A DNA stretch of 24,855 nt from assembly GCA_000433355.1 (NCBI GenBank), contig FR893135.1:1-24855 (forward strand), in the 5' to 3' direction. The notes under the pieces are model-generated. The model saw only the letters and a program-made list of their open reading frames with translations. It was not told the DNA's origin and made no database searches. This DNA is from Alistipes sp. CAG:435 (GTDB taxonomy: Bacteria; Bacteroidota; Bacteroidia; Bacteroidales; UBA932). This document shows positions 7,365 through 16,400 of the stretch, in pieces. Made by a program: the position numbers and the translations under genes. The first letter of the stretch is position 1. The number at the start of each line of letters is the position of its first letter.

Positions 7365-9353
7365 ATGAAGCGGGTTAAGTATAACAATCTCATTCTTGCG
7401 CTCGTAGGCTTTGTCTGCGCTGCCTTTTTCGCCTTCTACTTTTGCTCCTCTCAGAAGTGGGTGCTGCTTTTCAGAGGGCATCAGGAGATGTTTCTCTTTG
7501 ACTGGACGTACATCAAAGGCATTCTGCTTCATCCTGGGGGGCTTGCGGAACTTATCGCTAAGTTTTTAGTGCAGTTCTTCACTGTTGGCTGGGTCGGGCC
7601 TGCGGTCACGCTTGTGACACTTGGGCTGAACGCCTTGATGGTCTGGAGGATAATGGAGCGGACCGCCTGTACGGGGGGACGATTTGCTGAATATGGAGAC
7701 GGGGCGCTTGGGCAGGCTCAGTCGCTTCGACAGGTTGGTGTGGTTCGACAGGCTCACCAACCGGTCGAACCACAGCGACCGGAGGGGGAATCTCGGAGGC
7801 CGGTGGTGTGGGGAATATTCCCGCTATGTCTGTTGCCGTCGGTGTTCTTAGCGGTGTCGTTGCTGGACTACTACAGTTTTTATCAAGGGCTTATCGCCTA
7901 CGTCGCGGCGGTCTTCTGCCTGATGGAATATTCCAAGATCAAAAGCGACCGTGTCCCGCTGATAGCGGGCTGCGCTATGACGGTCGGGCTTTTCTTTTTA
8001 GCAGGGTCGGTGGCTCTGCTGTTCGCCGTGCGGGCGCTGCTGTTCGATATATTCGTAAAACGCAGAAACGCTTTGCTCTCAGTTGTTTATCCCGTGCTGA
8101 ACATCGCTCTTGGACTTTTGATGATTCACTCTGGGCAGATCGCCACCATTCTTGACGCGTTCACGCCGAGGATGTACTACGAATTAGACATCCTGAAGAT
8201 GCCGGAGATTCAGTTCGTCAGCTGGGTGATGCTGTCCGTGTGCATATTCATCGCCGCCGTTTCCCGCAGGATCATAGTGAAGGGGGGCGTGGCGAAGGTC
8301 GGTGTGAGCGTTCTGTGCGCGGTTGTGGTCATCTTGTCGCTCGTGTCGTTCACCGACGCTTACAAGTCTGACGCGAAGACGAGGCTCTACAGGCTGGAGT
8401 GCCTTGCCACGAACGAGGACTGGGACAGAATCCTCAAACTGTACGGTAATGACGTACGGTCGCAAGCCGAGGCTAATTACAGGAATCTCGCATTGGCTCG
8501 AAAGGGGTTCCTTGTCGAGGATCTTTTCAAGTACCGTCAGAACGGGCCGCTTTCGCTGATCTGCGACGTGAAATCCCAGAACGACATCGACTTGCTGAGG
8601 CTCAGCAGGGTACTCTTTGCGATGGGGAATATGGCGGCGGCGCAGAGCACGGCCTTCAACGCCGACCAAGCCTTTGGAGACCACGTCCCGTCGATGCTGC
8701 GGATGGTGCTTCAGATAGACCTGATGAGAGGGTCGTATGCCACGGCGGGGAAGTACATAAGGCTGATGGAAAAGTCATTGGGACATTCCGAATGGGCAAC
8801 TTCTCAGAGACGTTTCTTAGGTGATGACGAGGCGGTTATGAATGATGAGCTGCTCGGAAACGGAAGGCGTGATCTTCAGTGCGAGGACGCTTTCGTGCTC
8901 TACACCAACCCGATGGACGACCTGTTCAGAATAGTCGATGCCAATCCGTCTGACCGGATGGCGATGGAATATGCTCTCTCTTATCTCCTGCTGGCCAAGG
9001 ATATGGACAATGTCGTGGAGTTTGTGGCGAAGCATTACGGAGATCCGGCGCTGCGTGAGCTTCCGGCTCCGGTTCAGGAATGTCTGCTTTTCTATTCGGA
9101 CTATTACGGGACGATGGATGTGGACTTCGCCGCCAGCCACGGAATGCCTGCCGAGGAGGTCGCGCGTCGTCAGTCCTATAATTTAGACTGGTGTCTGGCG
9201 CACGGAGTCACCTCAGAAAGCCTTGCCGGATTTCAATCCTTCAAGGAGAGGTACGGCAAAGCCTTGCGGAGTTCTGATCCGAAATCCTCTCTGTCTTCTT
9301 TCAGGAACACGTTCTGGTACTATCTTCTGTTCACTCAAATCTCTGAAAACTAA
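7365..9353 (+). CDS. Polytopic membrane protein, DUF6057-like
   Basis: A 662-residue protein with an N-terminal membrane half and a soluble C-terminal half. Hydrophobic segments occur near residues 10-28, 65-95, 148-190 (about two spans), 198-230, 237-257, 286-303 and 312-333. After SFTDAY (about 333) the chain is hydrophilic and alpha-helical-looking, with TPR-like stretches (CLATNEDWDRILKLYGND), so this part probably sits outside the membrane as a helical solenoid. It resembles the DUF6057 family of Bacteroidales, whose function is unknown to me. Residues about 116-140 are encoded by a REP-like palindrome that adds an odd Arg/Gln/Pro-rich loop between two membrane segments without breaking the frame. 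The stop overlaps the next start (TAATG at 9351-9355), so the two proteins are translationally coupled and probably act together. Confidence 0.8.
   Translation: MKRVKYNNLILALVGFVCAAFFAFYFCSSQKWVLLFRGHQEMFLFDWTYIKGILLHPGGLAELIAKFLVQFFTVGWVGPAVTLVTLGLNALMVWRIMERTACTGGRFAEYGDGALGQAQSLRQVGVVRQAHQPVEPQRPEGESRRPVVWGIFPLCLLPSVFLAVSLLDYYSFYQGLIAYVAAVFCLMEYSKIKSDRVPLIAGCAMTVGLFFLAGSVALLFAVRALLFDIFVKRRNALLSVVYPVLNIALGLLMIHSGQIATILDAFTPRMYYELDILKMPEIQFVSWVMLSVCIFIAAVSRRIIVKGGVAKVGVSVLCAVVVILSLVSFTDAYKSDAKTRLYRLECLATNEDWDRILKLYGNDVRSQAEANYRNLALARKGFLVEDLFKYRQNGPLSLICDVKSQNDIDLLRLSRVLFAMGNMAAAQSTAFNADQAFGDHVPSMLRMVLQIDLMRGSYATAGKYIRLMEKSLGHSEWATSQRRFLGDDEAVMNDELLGNGRRDLQCEDAFVLYTNPMDDLFRIVDANPSDRMAMEYALSYLLLAKDMDNVVEFVAKHYGDPALRELPAPVQECLLFYSDYYGTMDVDFAASHGMPAEEVARRQSYNLDWCLAHGVTSESLAGFQSFKERYGKALRSSDPKSSLSSFRNTFWYYLLFTQISEN
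7711..7782. repeat. REP-like compound palindrome inside a gene, copy 2
   Basis: This is a nested palindrome. GTCGCT (7721-7726) pairs with AGCGAC (7774-7779), and GTGGTTCGAC (7740-7749) pairs with GTCGAACCAC (7764-7773). GGTTGGTG (7733-7740) can alternatively pair with CACCAACC (7755-7762). CAGGCTCA and CGACAGG words recur within it, and TTCGACAGGCTCA (7744-7756) matches copy 1 at 155-167 in reverse. It keeps the reading frame of the membrane protein and encodes about 21-24 residues. Confidence 0.75.
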
Positions 9354-10822
9354 TGAAAACCATACGTTTGACATCATTGGCTCTGACATTGCTTCTTGTC
9401 GTTTCTTGCGGCAGAAAAGTCAGCGTTTCCGAAACATCTGAGGACACTCCGGAAATCTTTCCGGACTACGCCGGGGTGACAGTTCCTGTCAACATCGCTC
9501 CTCTTAATTTCTCTTATGTCGGTTCGGACGAGCCGGCGGTTTTGATTGTCAGCGGCAAGTCCGGAGACCGTCAGATAAAGGGAAAGAAAGGCCTTTTCTC
9601 TTTCCCTTCGAGGACCTGGAAAAGTCTTATGGCCGAGAACTCGGGGGATGACATCACACTCACCGTCGCAGTCAAGAGAGGGGAGAAGTGGGTGTCGCTC
9701 AAGCCGTTCACAATCAGCGTGTCGCCGGACGAGATCGATCCGTACCTCTCCTACAGGCTCATCCCTCCCGGCTATCAGGCTTGGAAGAAGATGGGGATTT
9801 ACCAGAGGTGTATGGAGACATATTCACAGACCGCTGTTTTCGAAAATTCGCTGACCGGAGGCAACTGCGTCAACTGTCACACCTATTGCCAGAGGGATCC
9901 CTCCAGAATGCTTTTCCATGCGAGATCCGAGTTCGGCGGGACAGCGATGATCCTGAATGACAAGGTCGAGAAACTGAACACCAAGACCGATTCCACCATC
10001 AGTGCCCTTGTCTACCCCTACTGGCATCCTTCGGGGAAATATGTCGCTTTCTCGGTCAACAAGACGAACCAGAACTTCTTCAGCCACAATGAGAACCGCA
10101 TCGAGGTCTATGACTCCGAATCTGACGTGGTAGTCTATGACGTGGAGAGCCACGAGATCTTCTGGTCGGCGCTGACCCGCTCTGAGGACTCGTTCGAGAC
10201 CTTCCCGACCTTCTCGCCAGACGGACGTAGCCTTTACTTCTGCTCTGCCAAGGCGGTCTCGCCGATGCCAGATGAATATTCAAAAGTCAAGTACAGCCTC
10301 TGCCGCATTGACTTCGACCCCGAGAGCGCCACGTTCGGCGATGCGGTGGACACGCTCTACAACGGAGCGGCGAACGACAGAAGCGTCTCATTTCCAAGAA
10401 TATCCCCTGACGGCAGATTCCTTGTCTTCACTCTTTGTGAATATGGCAACTTCTCAATCTGGCACAAGGACGCCGACCTCTGGGCCGCGGATCTTTCGTC
10501 CGGTGAGATATTCCCGCTTGACGCAGCCAATTCCGACGATGTGGACAGCTACCATTCGTGGAGCGGCAACAGCCGTTGGCTGGTCTTCAGCAGCCGTCGT
10601 CTGGACGGCCTTCACACAAGGCCTTTCATCTGCCACATCGACGGTGACGGCAAGGCTTCCAAACCTTTCCTTCTCCCTCAGAGAGACCCTCTGGAGTACT
10701 ACGAGTCCCAGATGAATTCCTACAACCTTCCCGAACTGATGGAACGCAAGGCCACAGTCAATCCCCACGACATCGCCACCGCCCTTCGAGACACGCCCGG
10801 TACGGATGTGGCTGTAAGGTAG
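9353..10822 (+). CDS. PD40/TolB-like beta-propeller lipoprotein with one CxxCH haem motif
   Basis: A 489-residue lipoprotein. The signal MKTIRLTSLALTLLLVVSC gives lipidated Cys19, followed by basic residues (GRK), so periplasmic orientation is more likely than surface export. A beta-rich N-terminal region is followed by GGNCVNCHTYCQRDP, a c-type haem-binding CxxCH (Cys172, Cys175, His176). At least four propeller blades then follow: YWHPSGKYVAF (about 223-233), FPTFSPDGRSLYF (about 284-296), FPRISPDGRFLVF (about 347-359) and HSWSGNSRWLVFSS (about 401-414). One haem motif plus a PD40 propeller suggests a redox or haem-dependent periplasmic role, but nothing here is catalytically diagnostic. 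The start codon overlaps the previous stop by one base, and the only promoter seen is before the upstream gene, so the two form one operon. It ends 5 bp from a convergent gene. Confidence 0.8.
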   Translation: MKTIRLTSLALTLLLVVSCGRKVSVSETSEDTPEIFPDYAGVTVPVNIAPLNFSYVGSDEPAVLIVSGKSGDRQIKGKKGLFSFPSRTWKSLMAENSGDDITLTVAVKRGEKWVSLKPFTISVSPDEIDPYLSYRLIPPGYQAWKKMGIYQRCMETYSQTAVFENSLTGGNCVNCHTYCQRDPSRMLFHARSEFGGTAMILNDKVEKLNTKTDSTISALVYPYWHPSGKYVAFSVNKTNQNFFSHNENRIEVYDSESDVVVYDVESHEIFWSALTRSEDSFETFPTFSPDGRSLYFCSAKAVSPMPDEYSKVKYSLCRIDFDPESATFGDAVDTLYNGAANDRSVSFPRISPDGRFLVFTLCEYGNFSIWHKDADLWAADLSSGEIFPLDAANSDDVDSYHSWSGNSRWLVFSSRRLDGLHTRPFICHIDGDGKASKPFLLPQRDPLEYYESQMNSYNLPELMERKATVNPHDIATALRDTPGTDVAVR

Positions 10823-10827
10823 TCCGG

Positions 10828-11283
10828 TTATTTGTCAAAAGGGGTCTTTACGGGAAATGTTGTCCCGATAAAGTCGTTGTACACGACTTCCTTATTTTTC
10901 TTTACCTCCTCTCTGCTCTGTTTTATCAGTTCGTCGGGGAGGCAAAGTATGTTGCGGAAATCCTCGTTGAACACCGGTCTTTTCTCAGCCATACTCATAA
11001 ACCTGTCGTATAGGTAGATGTACCTGAAATCCAACCTTCTGGTGGCGTTCGACGTGTCTTTGAAGGCAGCCGTGAACTGAAGAAGGCAGATGCTGTCGTT
11101 CTCATAGACTATTTTCAGATCCTCGATTTTGGGATCGCTGAATCCGTTCACGAATTTACTCAATCCGTATTCAAGAGAGACAGGTAACTGCCGCTTGGCT
11201 CTTTTGGTTATTTGGCACTCTCGTTCGCAGCCGCAAATCATCATTAGGCCTGCGAGCAGAATCCCTGTGAAGAATGTTCTCAT
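10828..11283 (-). CDS. Small lipoprotein, function unknown
   Basis: A 151-residue hypothetical lipoprotein. I start it at 11283 (MRTFFTGILLAGLMMICGC), which gives a compact lipoprotein signal; an ATG at 11310 would add nine residues ahead of the basic n-region. The mature chain is mixed alpha/beta and moderately charged, with a Lys/Glu-rich C-terminal helix (SREEVKKNKEVV). No known domain is recognised. It lies downstream of susD1 on the same strand but beyond a strong terminator (11320-11347), so it probably needs its own promoter or readthrough; I see no convincing -7 box. It converges with the propeller gene with only 5 bp between stops, so neither gene has an intervening terminator. Confidence 0.65.
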   Translation of the reverse strand: MRTFFTGILLAGLMMICGCERECQITKRAKRQLPVSLEYGLSKFVNGFSDPKIEDLKIVYENDSICLLQFTAAFKDTSNATRRLDFRYIYLYDRFMSMAEKRPVFNEDFRNILCLPDELIKQSREEVKKNKEVVYNDFIGTTFPVKTPFDK

Positions 11284-11319
11284 TTCTTTAATATTGAATA
11301 TTGCGTACATAAATCAAAA

Positions 11320-11347
11320 GGAGGTGCGGAAAACTCCCCGCACCTCC
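11320..11347 (-). terminator. Rho-independent terminator of susC1-susD1
   Basis: GGAGGTGCGG (11320-11329) pairs perfectly with CCGCACCTCC (11338-11347) around an 8-base loop. Read on the minus strand, the stem is followed by TTTTGATTT. It lies 23 bp past the susD1 stop, the right place to end the susC1-susD1 transcript. Confidence 0.85.
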
Positions 11348-11369
11348 TCTCTGATTGATTTATAGACTA

Positions 11370-13448
11370 TTAATAGCCAGGGTTCTGAGGATATTCAACC
11401 TTGTTGTTAGACTGGATAACCTGAGTAGGGATAGGGAACTGATAGTTCCAAGGATGGAAGGCTGAGCGATGTCTTGTCTTTCCATACTTGTCCACGTAGG
11501 TCTCCCTTGGGTTGTTGGCCATATTCTCGAATCCGAATCCATACTTCTGAACACGGGCGTAGGCGGTGTTTGAAGTAAGGGCGTCCTGAGTAGGATACTT
11601 GCTTGTGACATAAGATCCGCAGTTAGGGTTGCAGGACAGACGGTTGAGAGTAATCATACGATGCTCCTCTCCGAAGAACTCACGAGTACGCTCGTCAAGG
11701 ATGTAGTCGATGTCAACATCGCTTGCTGAGCAAGGTTTGGCATTGGCGCGCGCCCTTACCTCGTTGATGTCATCGGCTGCCGCCTGAGTGTTGCCCTGTG
11801 CGAGATAGGCCTCGGCTCGGAGCAGGTAAGCCTCCGGAACACGGATCATATACCAGTCTACATCGTAAGCCTTGTTGCCGTTTGTGGCAAAGTCAGGATG
11901 CACGTCGTCAGAGAACTTCCAGAGACGAGGCCAGAGCATAGTCGTGTCGCTGGCGTTGACCTTGTAGGCGTTCTTCTTTTCTTCTGTGTTAGCTCCAGGG
12001 CCAGGGAAGGTCTTGGATCTTTCGTACATCTCTTTCTTGGCCTGAAGCCATCCTTCGCCTCCAGGGAGGTAGAAGTTCTTCTGCATCATAACCTCAGATC
12101 CACGGAAGTCGTTAGGATCGTCCCAAAGACCGTCCTCCACAAACTCGCCGGCATTGTAAACGTACTCGACAGGGATGCAGGTGGTTCCGATGTAAGCCAC
12201 TCTACCACCGATGGTGTCCTGTGCGATGTTGGCGAGCTTACGGTTAGGAAGGATTGGAGAGTAGGCTGATGTGGCGGCAGAGCCAGGTGCGAATGTGGCT
12301 GCGTCGTCACCGTAGAAGTAGAATGTGTAGGTACTGTCTTCGCCAGCCTTGTTCTTGAGCGGATTGGTTCCGGCCTCGTCAGAGCAAACCTTGTAGCTGC
12401 GTGTTGTCTGTGTTCCCATAATGACATTAGGAAGCCAGTTGGCCTCGGTGCAGAGGCTTCTTACACGCCACCAGCCGTCACCACCACCACCGGTGGAGTA
12501 GGTTCCGTAGTTGTACTGTACGACCCAGATGGCCTCTTTGTTCTCAGCGCTGCTTGGGTTGTCGATGTCTGCCTTCTTGACGGCATTGCCGCTGGCGTCA
12601 CGTCCCCAGGCCTGACGGAAAAGATCCCAATAAGGATTCAGGGTGTTGCCGTAGCGGTCTGTAGCCTCGTCCTTACGTGAACCGAAACGGGTCTTCATAA
12701 TAGAGTAGCTTCCGTCTGTTCCGTTGATCACGCGTGTCGCGGCCTCTTCGGCGCCTTTGAAATCACCAAGGGCAAGATTTACCTCGGCAAGGTAAACGTC
12801 AGCGGCAGCCTTTGTGGCGGTTCCGGTAAGACGGGCAACCTGTGGAAGGTGTTCTGACGCCCAGGTGAAGTCGCTCTTGACAAACTCCCATACCTCCTGA
12901 CGTGTGTTAGGAGTGTAGCCATAGTTGGCCTCTGTCGTGCGGTGCTCAAGGATTACTACATTACCGAACATTCCGGCCAGAACCCTGTAGGCCCAGCCCC
13001 TGAGGAACACGGCCTCTGCTCTAAGCTCATCCTTCTTTGTGTCGGTGGAATAGACAATGTTCGAACGCTCGTCGATCATATCGATCACCGTGTTCGCCTT
13101 GTTTACAAGGGTATAGACATTGTCGAACCAGTGACGGGAGATACCGTTGTCGGCATTGATGTCCCAGTTACCGAAGGTCGATGTCGATCCGGTGGCTGAG
13201 AATGTGTCCATTCCCATACCTGTGATAGCATAGGAGTGTGTGCCGTGCGGCTCACCCAACATAAGGTACTCTACGGTGTTATAGCACGGGTTCAGAGCCA
13301 TTACGATGTCCGATTCCGTGTTGTAGAATGAGTTGTCATCGTAGTTGTAGGAGTGCTCCTTGAGGAATTCCTCATCGTTGCAACCAGTGAACCCGGCAAG
13401 GGCTACTGTTCCCGCTACAATGCCTGCAAATATTTTGTTGATTTTCAT
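11370..13448 (-). CDS. SusD/RagB-family surface glycan-binding lipoprotein (SusD1)
   Basis: A 692-residue SusD-like lipoprotein that should cap its partner SusC pore and bind oligosaccharide at the cell surface. Its signal peptide MKINKIFAGIVAGTVALAGF leads to TGC with lipidated Cys23, followed by NDEE. Acidic residues at this point fit the Bacteroidetes lipoprotein export signal for surface display. Family hallmarks are the TPR-like helices (VFLRGWAYRVLAGMFGNVVI region; AYLLRAEAYLAQGNTQAA), the C-terminal INEVRARANA and ILDERTREFFGEEHRM, and the ending IQSNNKVEYPQNPGY. The canonical SusD ending is present and the chain is longer than many (about 500-650), with extra loops in the middle. It follows susC1 by 22 bp and ends at a strong terminator. 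Glycan specificity is not deducible. Confidence 0.95.
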   Translation of the reverse strand: MKINKIFAGIVAGTVALAGFTGCNDEEFLKEHSYNYDDNSFYNTESDIVMALNPCYNTVEYLMLGEPHGTHSYAITGMGMDTFSATGSTSTFGNWDINADNGISRHWFDNVYTLVNKANTVIDMIDERSNIVYSTDTKKDELRAEAVFLRGWAYRVLAGMFGNVVILEHRTTEANYGYTPNTRQEVWEFVKSDFTWASEHLPQVARLTGTATKAAADVYLAEVNLALGDFKGAEEAATRVINGTDGSYSIMKTRFGSRKDEATDRYGNTLNPYWDLFRQAWGRDASGNAVKKADIDNPSSAENKEAIWVVQYNYGTYSTGGGGDGWWRVRSLCTEANWLPNVIMGTQTTRSYKVCSDEAGTNPLKNKAGEDSTYTFYFYGDDAATFAPGSAATSAYSPILPNRKLANIAQDTIGGRVAYIGTTCIPVEYVYNAGEFVEDGLWDDPNDFRGSEVMMQKNFYLPGGEGWLQAKKEMYERSKTFPGPGANTEEKKNAYKVNASDTTMLWPRLWKFSDDVHPDFATNGNKAYDVDWYMIRVPEAYLLRAEAYLAQGNTQAAADDINEVRARANAKPCSASDVDIDYILDERTREFFGEEHRMITLNRLSCNPNCGSYVTSKYPTQDALTSNTAYARVQKYGFGFENMANNPRETYVDKYGKTRHRSAFHPWNYQFPIPTQVIQSNNKVEYPQNPGY

Positions 13449-13470
13449 ATAACTATTCCTTTATTTCAAA

Positions 13471-16400
13471 TTAGAATGTCAGGTTTACTCCGAATGTGAC
13501 GGTCTTGTAGGTACCGTTGCTTCCGAAGCGGGTTGAGCCAGTGTCTCCAGCGATAGTACCTCCGGTCTCAGGATCAAGACCTGACCATCCGGTGATCGTG
13601 AAGAGGTCTGTGGCGGCGACATAGACGCGCGCTCCGCTAAGGCCTACCTTCTGGATGAGGCCTGGATTCACGGTGTAGGAAAGTGAGAGATCCTTGAGCT
13701 TCAGGAATGAACGTGAGTTCCAGAACATATAGTTCAAAGAGTTGGAGTAGTCACGTTTAGGGTATGTCTGTGAGTGATTGGTCTCTGTCCAAGGATCAAC
13801 GGCTGCCAGCTGAGCGCCACTTGACTGGTTCGTTCCGAAAGCGTACGGGTCGAATCTGAGGAAGTGGGTGTCGTCACCCTGCGCCCAACGGAAGTTGAAG
13901 TAGAGTGAGAAGTTCTTCCAGCTGATGGTGTTGCCGAAATTCAAAGTGAAGAGAGGGTCAGGAGAGCCAATGAAGTGGCGGTCTTTCTCATCGATCACAC
14001 CGTCCTCGTTCCAATCCAGGAACTTGATGTCACCTGGCTTGGCGTTAGGCTGGATCATATTGCCATCCTTGTCTGTGTAGTTCTTGATCTCGTCCTCAGA
14101 GTTGAAGATGCCGAGTTTCTTGAGGTCGTAGGCTGAACCGATAGGGTGGCCGACCTGAAGAGCGTAGTAGTTGTCGAATCCGTAAGCCACAGCGTTGGCA
14201 ACGTCGTCAGCCTCTTCACCCTTGTAGTCCTTTCCGTAGAGTTCCTTTACGCAGTTGGCGTTGGAGTCGAACACGATTGAGGATGTCCAGCGGAATGTCT
14301 TGTCGCCGTCGCCATTGATGTTGACTGTGTTGAGTGTGACCTCAATACCGTTGTTGGTGACGAGTCCGACGTTGTCATAGATTGATGTGAATCCAGTCAT
14401 ATAAGGAGCTGAACGGCTCACGATCATATTCGTGGTTCTTCCGGTGTAGCCGTCAATGCTACCGCTGAGTCTTCCCTGAAGTGTGGTGAAGTCAAGACCG
14501 AAGTTCAGTTTCTCGACAGTGGCCCAGGTCAGGCTTCTGTTAGGGATTCCGAGAGGCTGCACACCGAGGTTGCCCTGGTTGCCGAGCCAAGCCCAAGACA
14601 TTGAACCCTGCCTTGTGCCGACGATGCCGACATTGGCGAGAGTCTGGTAAGGAGACACGGAGCTGGCTCCGTTCTGTCCCCAGGACGCGCGGAATTTGAG
14701 GAAGTCAAACCAGCCGAGATCCTTGATGAAGTTCTCGTTGCTGAGAACCCAGGCAGCGGAAGCTCCATAGAAGTTATCCCATTTGAAGCCGTCCGCAAGG
14801 CCTGAATAACCGTCACGACGGAATACAACGCTGGCGTAATATGTGTTCCTCCAGTTGTAGTTGGCGCGGGCGAGGTAGCCGACACGGCTCCAAGTGGTGC
14901 GTGAGCGCTTGAGGATGGTGTTGGAGTTGTCCGCTGCGTCCATCTTGTAAACACCGAGATAGGTCGGGCTGCTGAATCCCTTGAATTCAACGTTGAGTCC
15001 CTCGGTATTGTACTTCTCACGTGTGTAACCGGCCATTAGGTCGAAATGATGCTCTTTGATGTCCTTGGCGTAAGTGAGAATGTTATCCACGTTCCAAGTC
15101 TGTGAGTAGCTCATCGCGGAGCTTCCCTCTGCGTTGACGTTGTACTTGGAAGGATTCTCCATATCCGCTGTGTTGTTTGTGTCGACCCAGAGCTCAGGGT
15201 TGTTGAACACGTCGCTGCGGCCGGTGTTGTGCTGGCCCTGGACAGTGATCCTGTAGGAAAGGCCTTTCAGGAACGGGAAGTCGATCTGAGCGTAAGCCAT
15301 ACCGTTGGCGTTTGAGCTGAAGCCTGAGCGGTCGGTGTAGAGGTAGGAGTCATCCTTTCCGGCGCCGATAAGCGGGCTGGCGGTCTTTCCGTCAGGATAG
15401 TAGTTGTACCAGTCCTCGTAGCCAGGAGTCTGAACCATAACGTATGAATATGGTGACATCCAAGTCGCGTTCTGGATTCTGGCGGTCTGTCCCCAGCTGT
15501 TGGCTCCGAGGTAGCTTGCCTTTGCGCCGACTGTGAGCCAGTCAGTTACGTTTATGTCAAGTTTGGCGAGGAAGTTGTACTTCTCGTAGTCGTCTCCGAG
15601 ACGGATGCCCTGCTGTCTGGTGTAGTCACCGGAAACATAGTAGGCCACGTTCTTGGATTTTCCTGCGATGCTGAGGTCGTATTTCTGACCGACACCGGTG
15701 CGGGAGATTTCTTTGAGCCAGTTGGTTCTGGTACCATCCTTGAAAGCGGCGAGCTCAACGTCTGTCATAAGTTCGGCGGCCGCTGTCTCAAGAGATGAGT
15801 AGTCAGACCACTCCTTGGTCTTGAACGCATCCCTGTTTGCCTTGTAGGACTCGAAACGGTTCCTGAGGAAGGTCTCGTCGTCGGTCACCATCTTAGGCAT
15901 ACGTGTCCAGTCTGACAGGCTGACGCTTGCGTTGAAACTGACAACCGGTTTTGCGCTGGTTCCCCTCTTGGTGGTGATGATGATGACACCGTTGGCGGCG
16001 CGGGATCCGTAGATCGCGGCTGCGGAAGCGTCCTTCAGCACGTCAATGCTCTCGATGTCCGTCGTGTTGATCGTGTTGATCGAACCGTAGGAGATCACGC
16101 CATCGACGATGAGCATAGGCTGGTTGACACTCTGCGCTCCGTCCGATGCACTTGAAGGGATGGAGTTCTTACCACGGATTGTCATTGTTCCGGTGTTGTC
16201 ACCAGACGCGCTGCTTGTAGGAGCATAGCTGAAACCGGCCACCTTGCTGGACAACGCCGAAAGGGCGTTAGGGTTAGGCAAAGTGCTGATGTTCTTGTCG
16301 CTGGCGTAATTCACGCTGGCGATAGAACCGGAAAGATCCCTTCTACGAGCCGTACCGTAACCGACGACCACAACCTCGTCAAGGTAGTTGGTGTCGTCCT

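Noticed and set aside
7365..9353. Possible frameshift or pseudogene caused by the palindrome at 7711-7782
   Set aside because: The frame stays open through the insertion, and typical membrane segments resume immediately after it (GIFPLCLLPSVFLAV).
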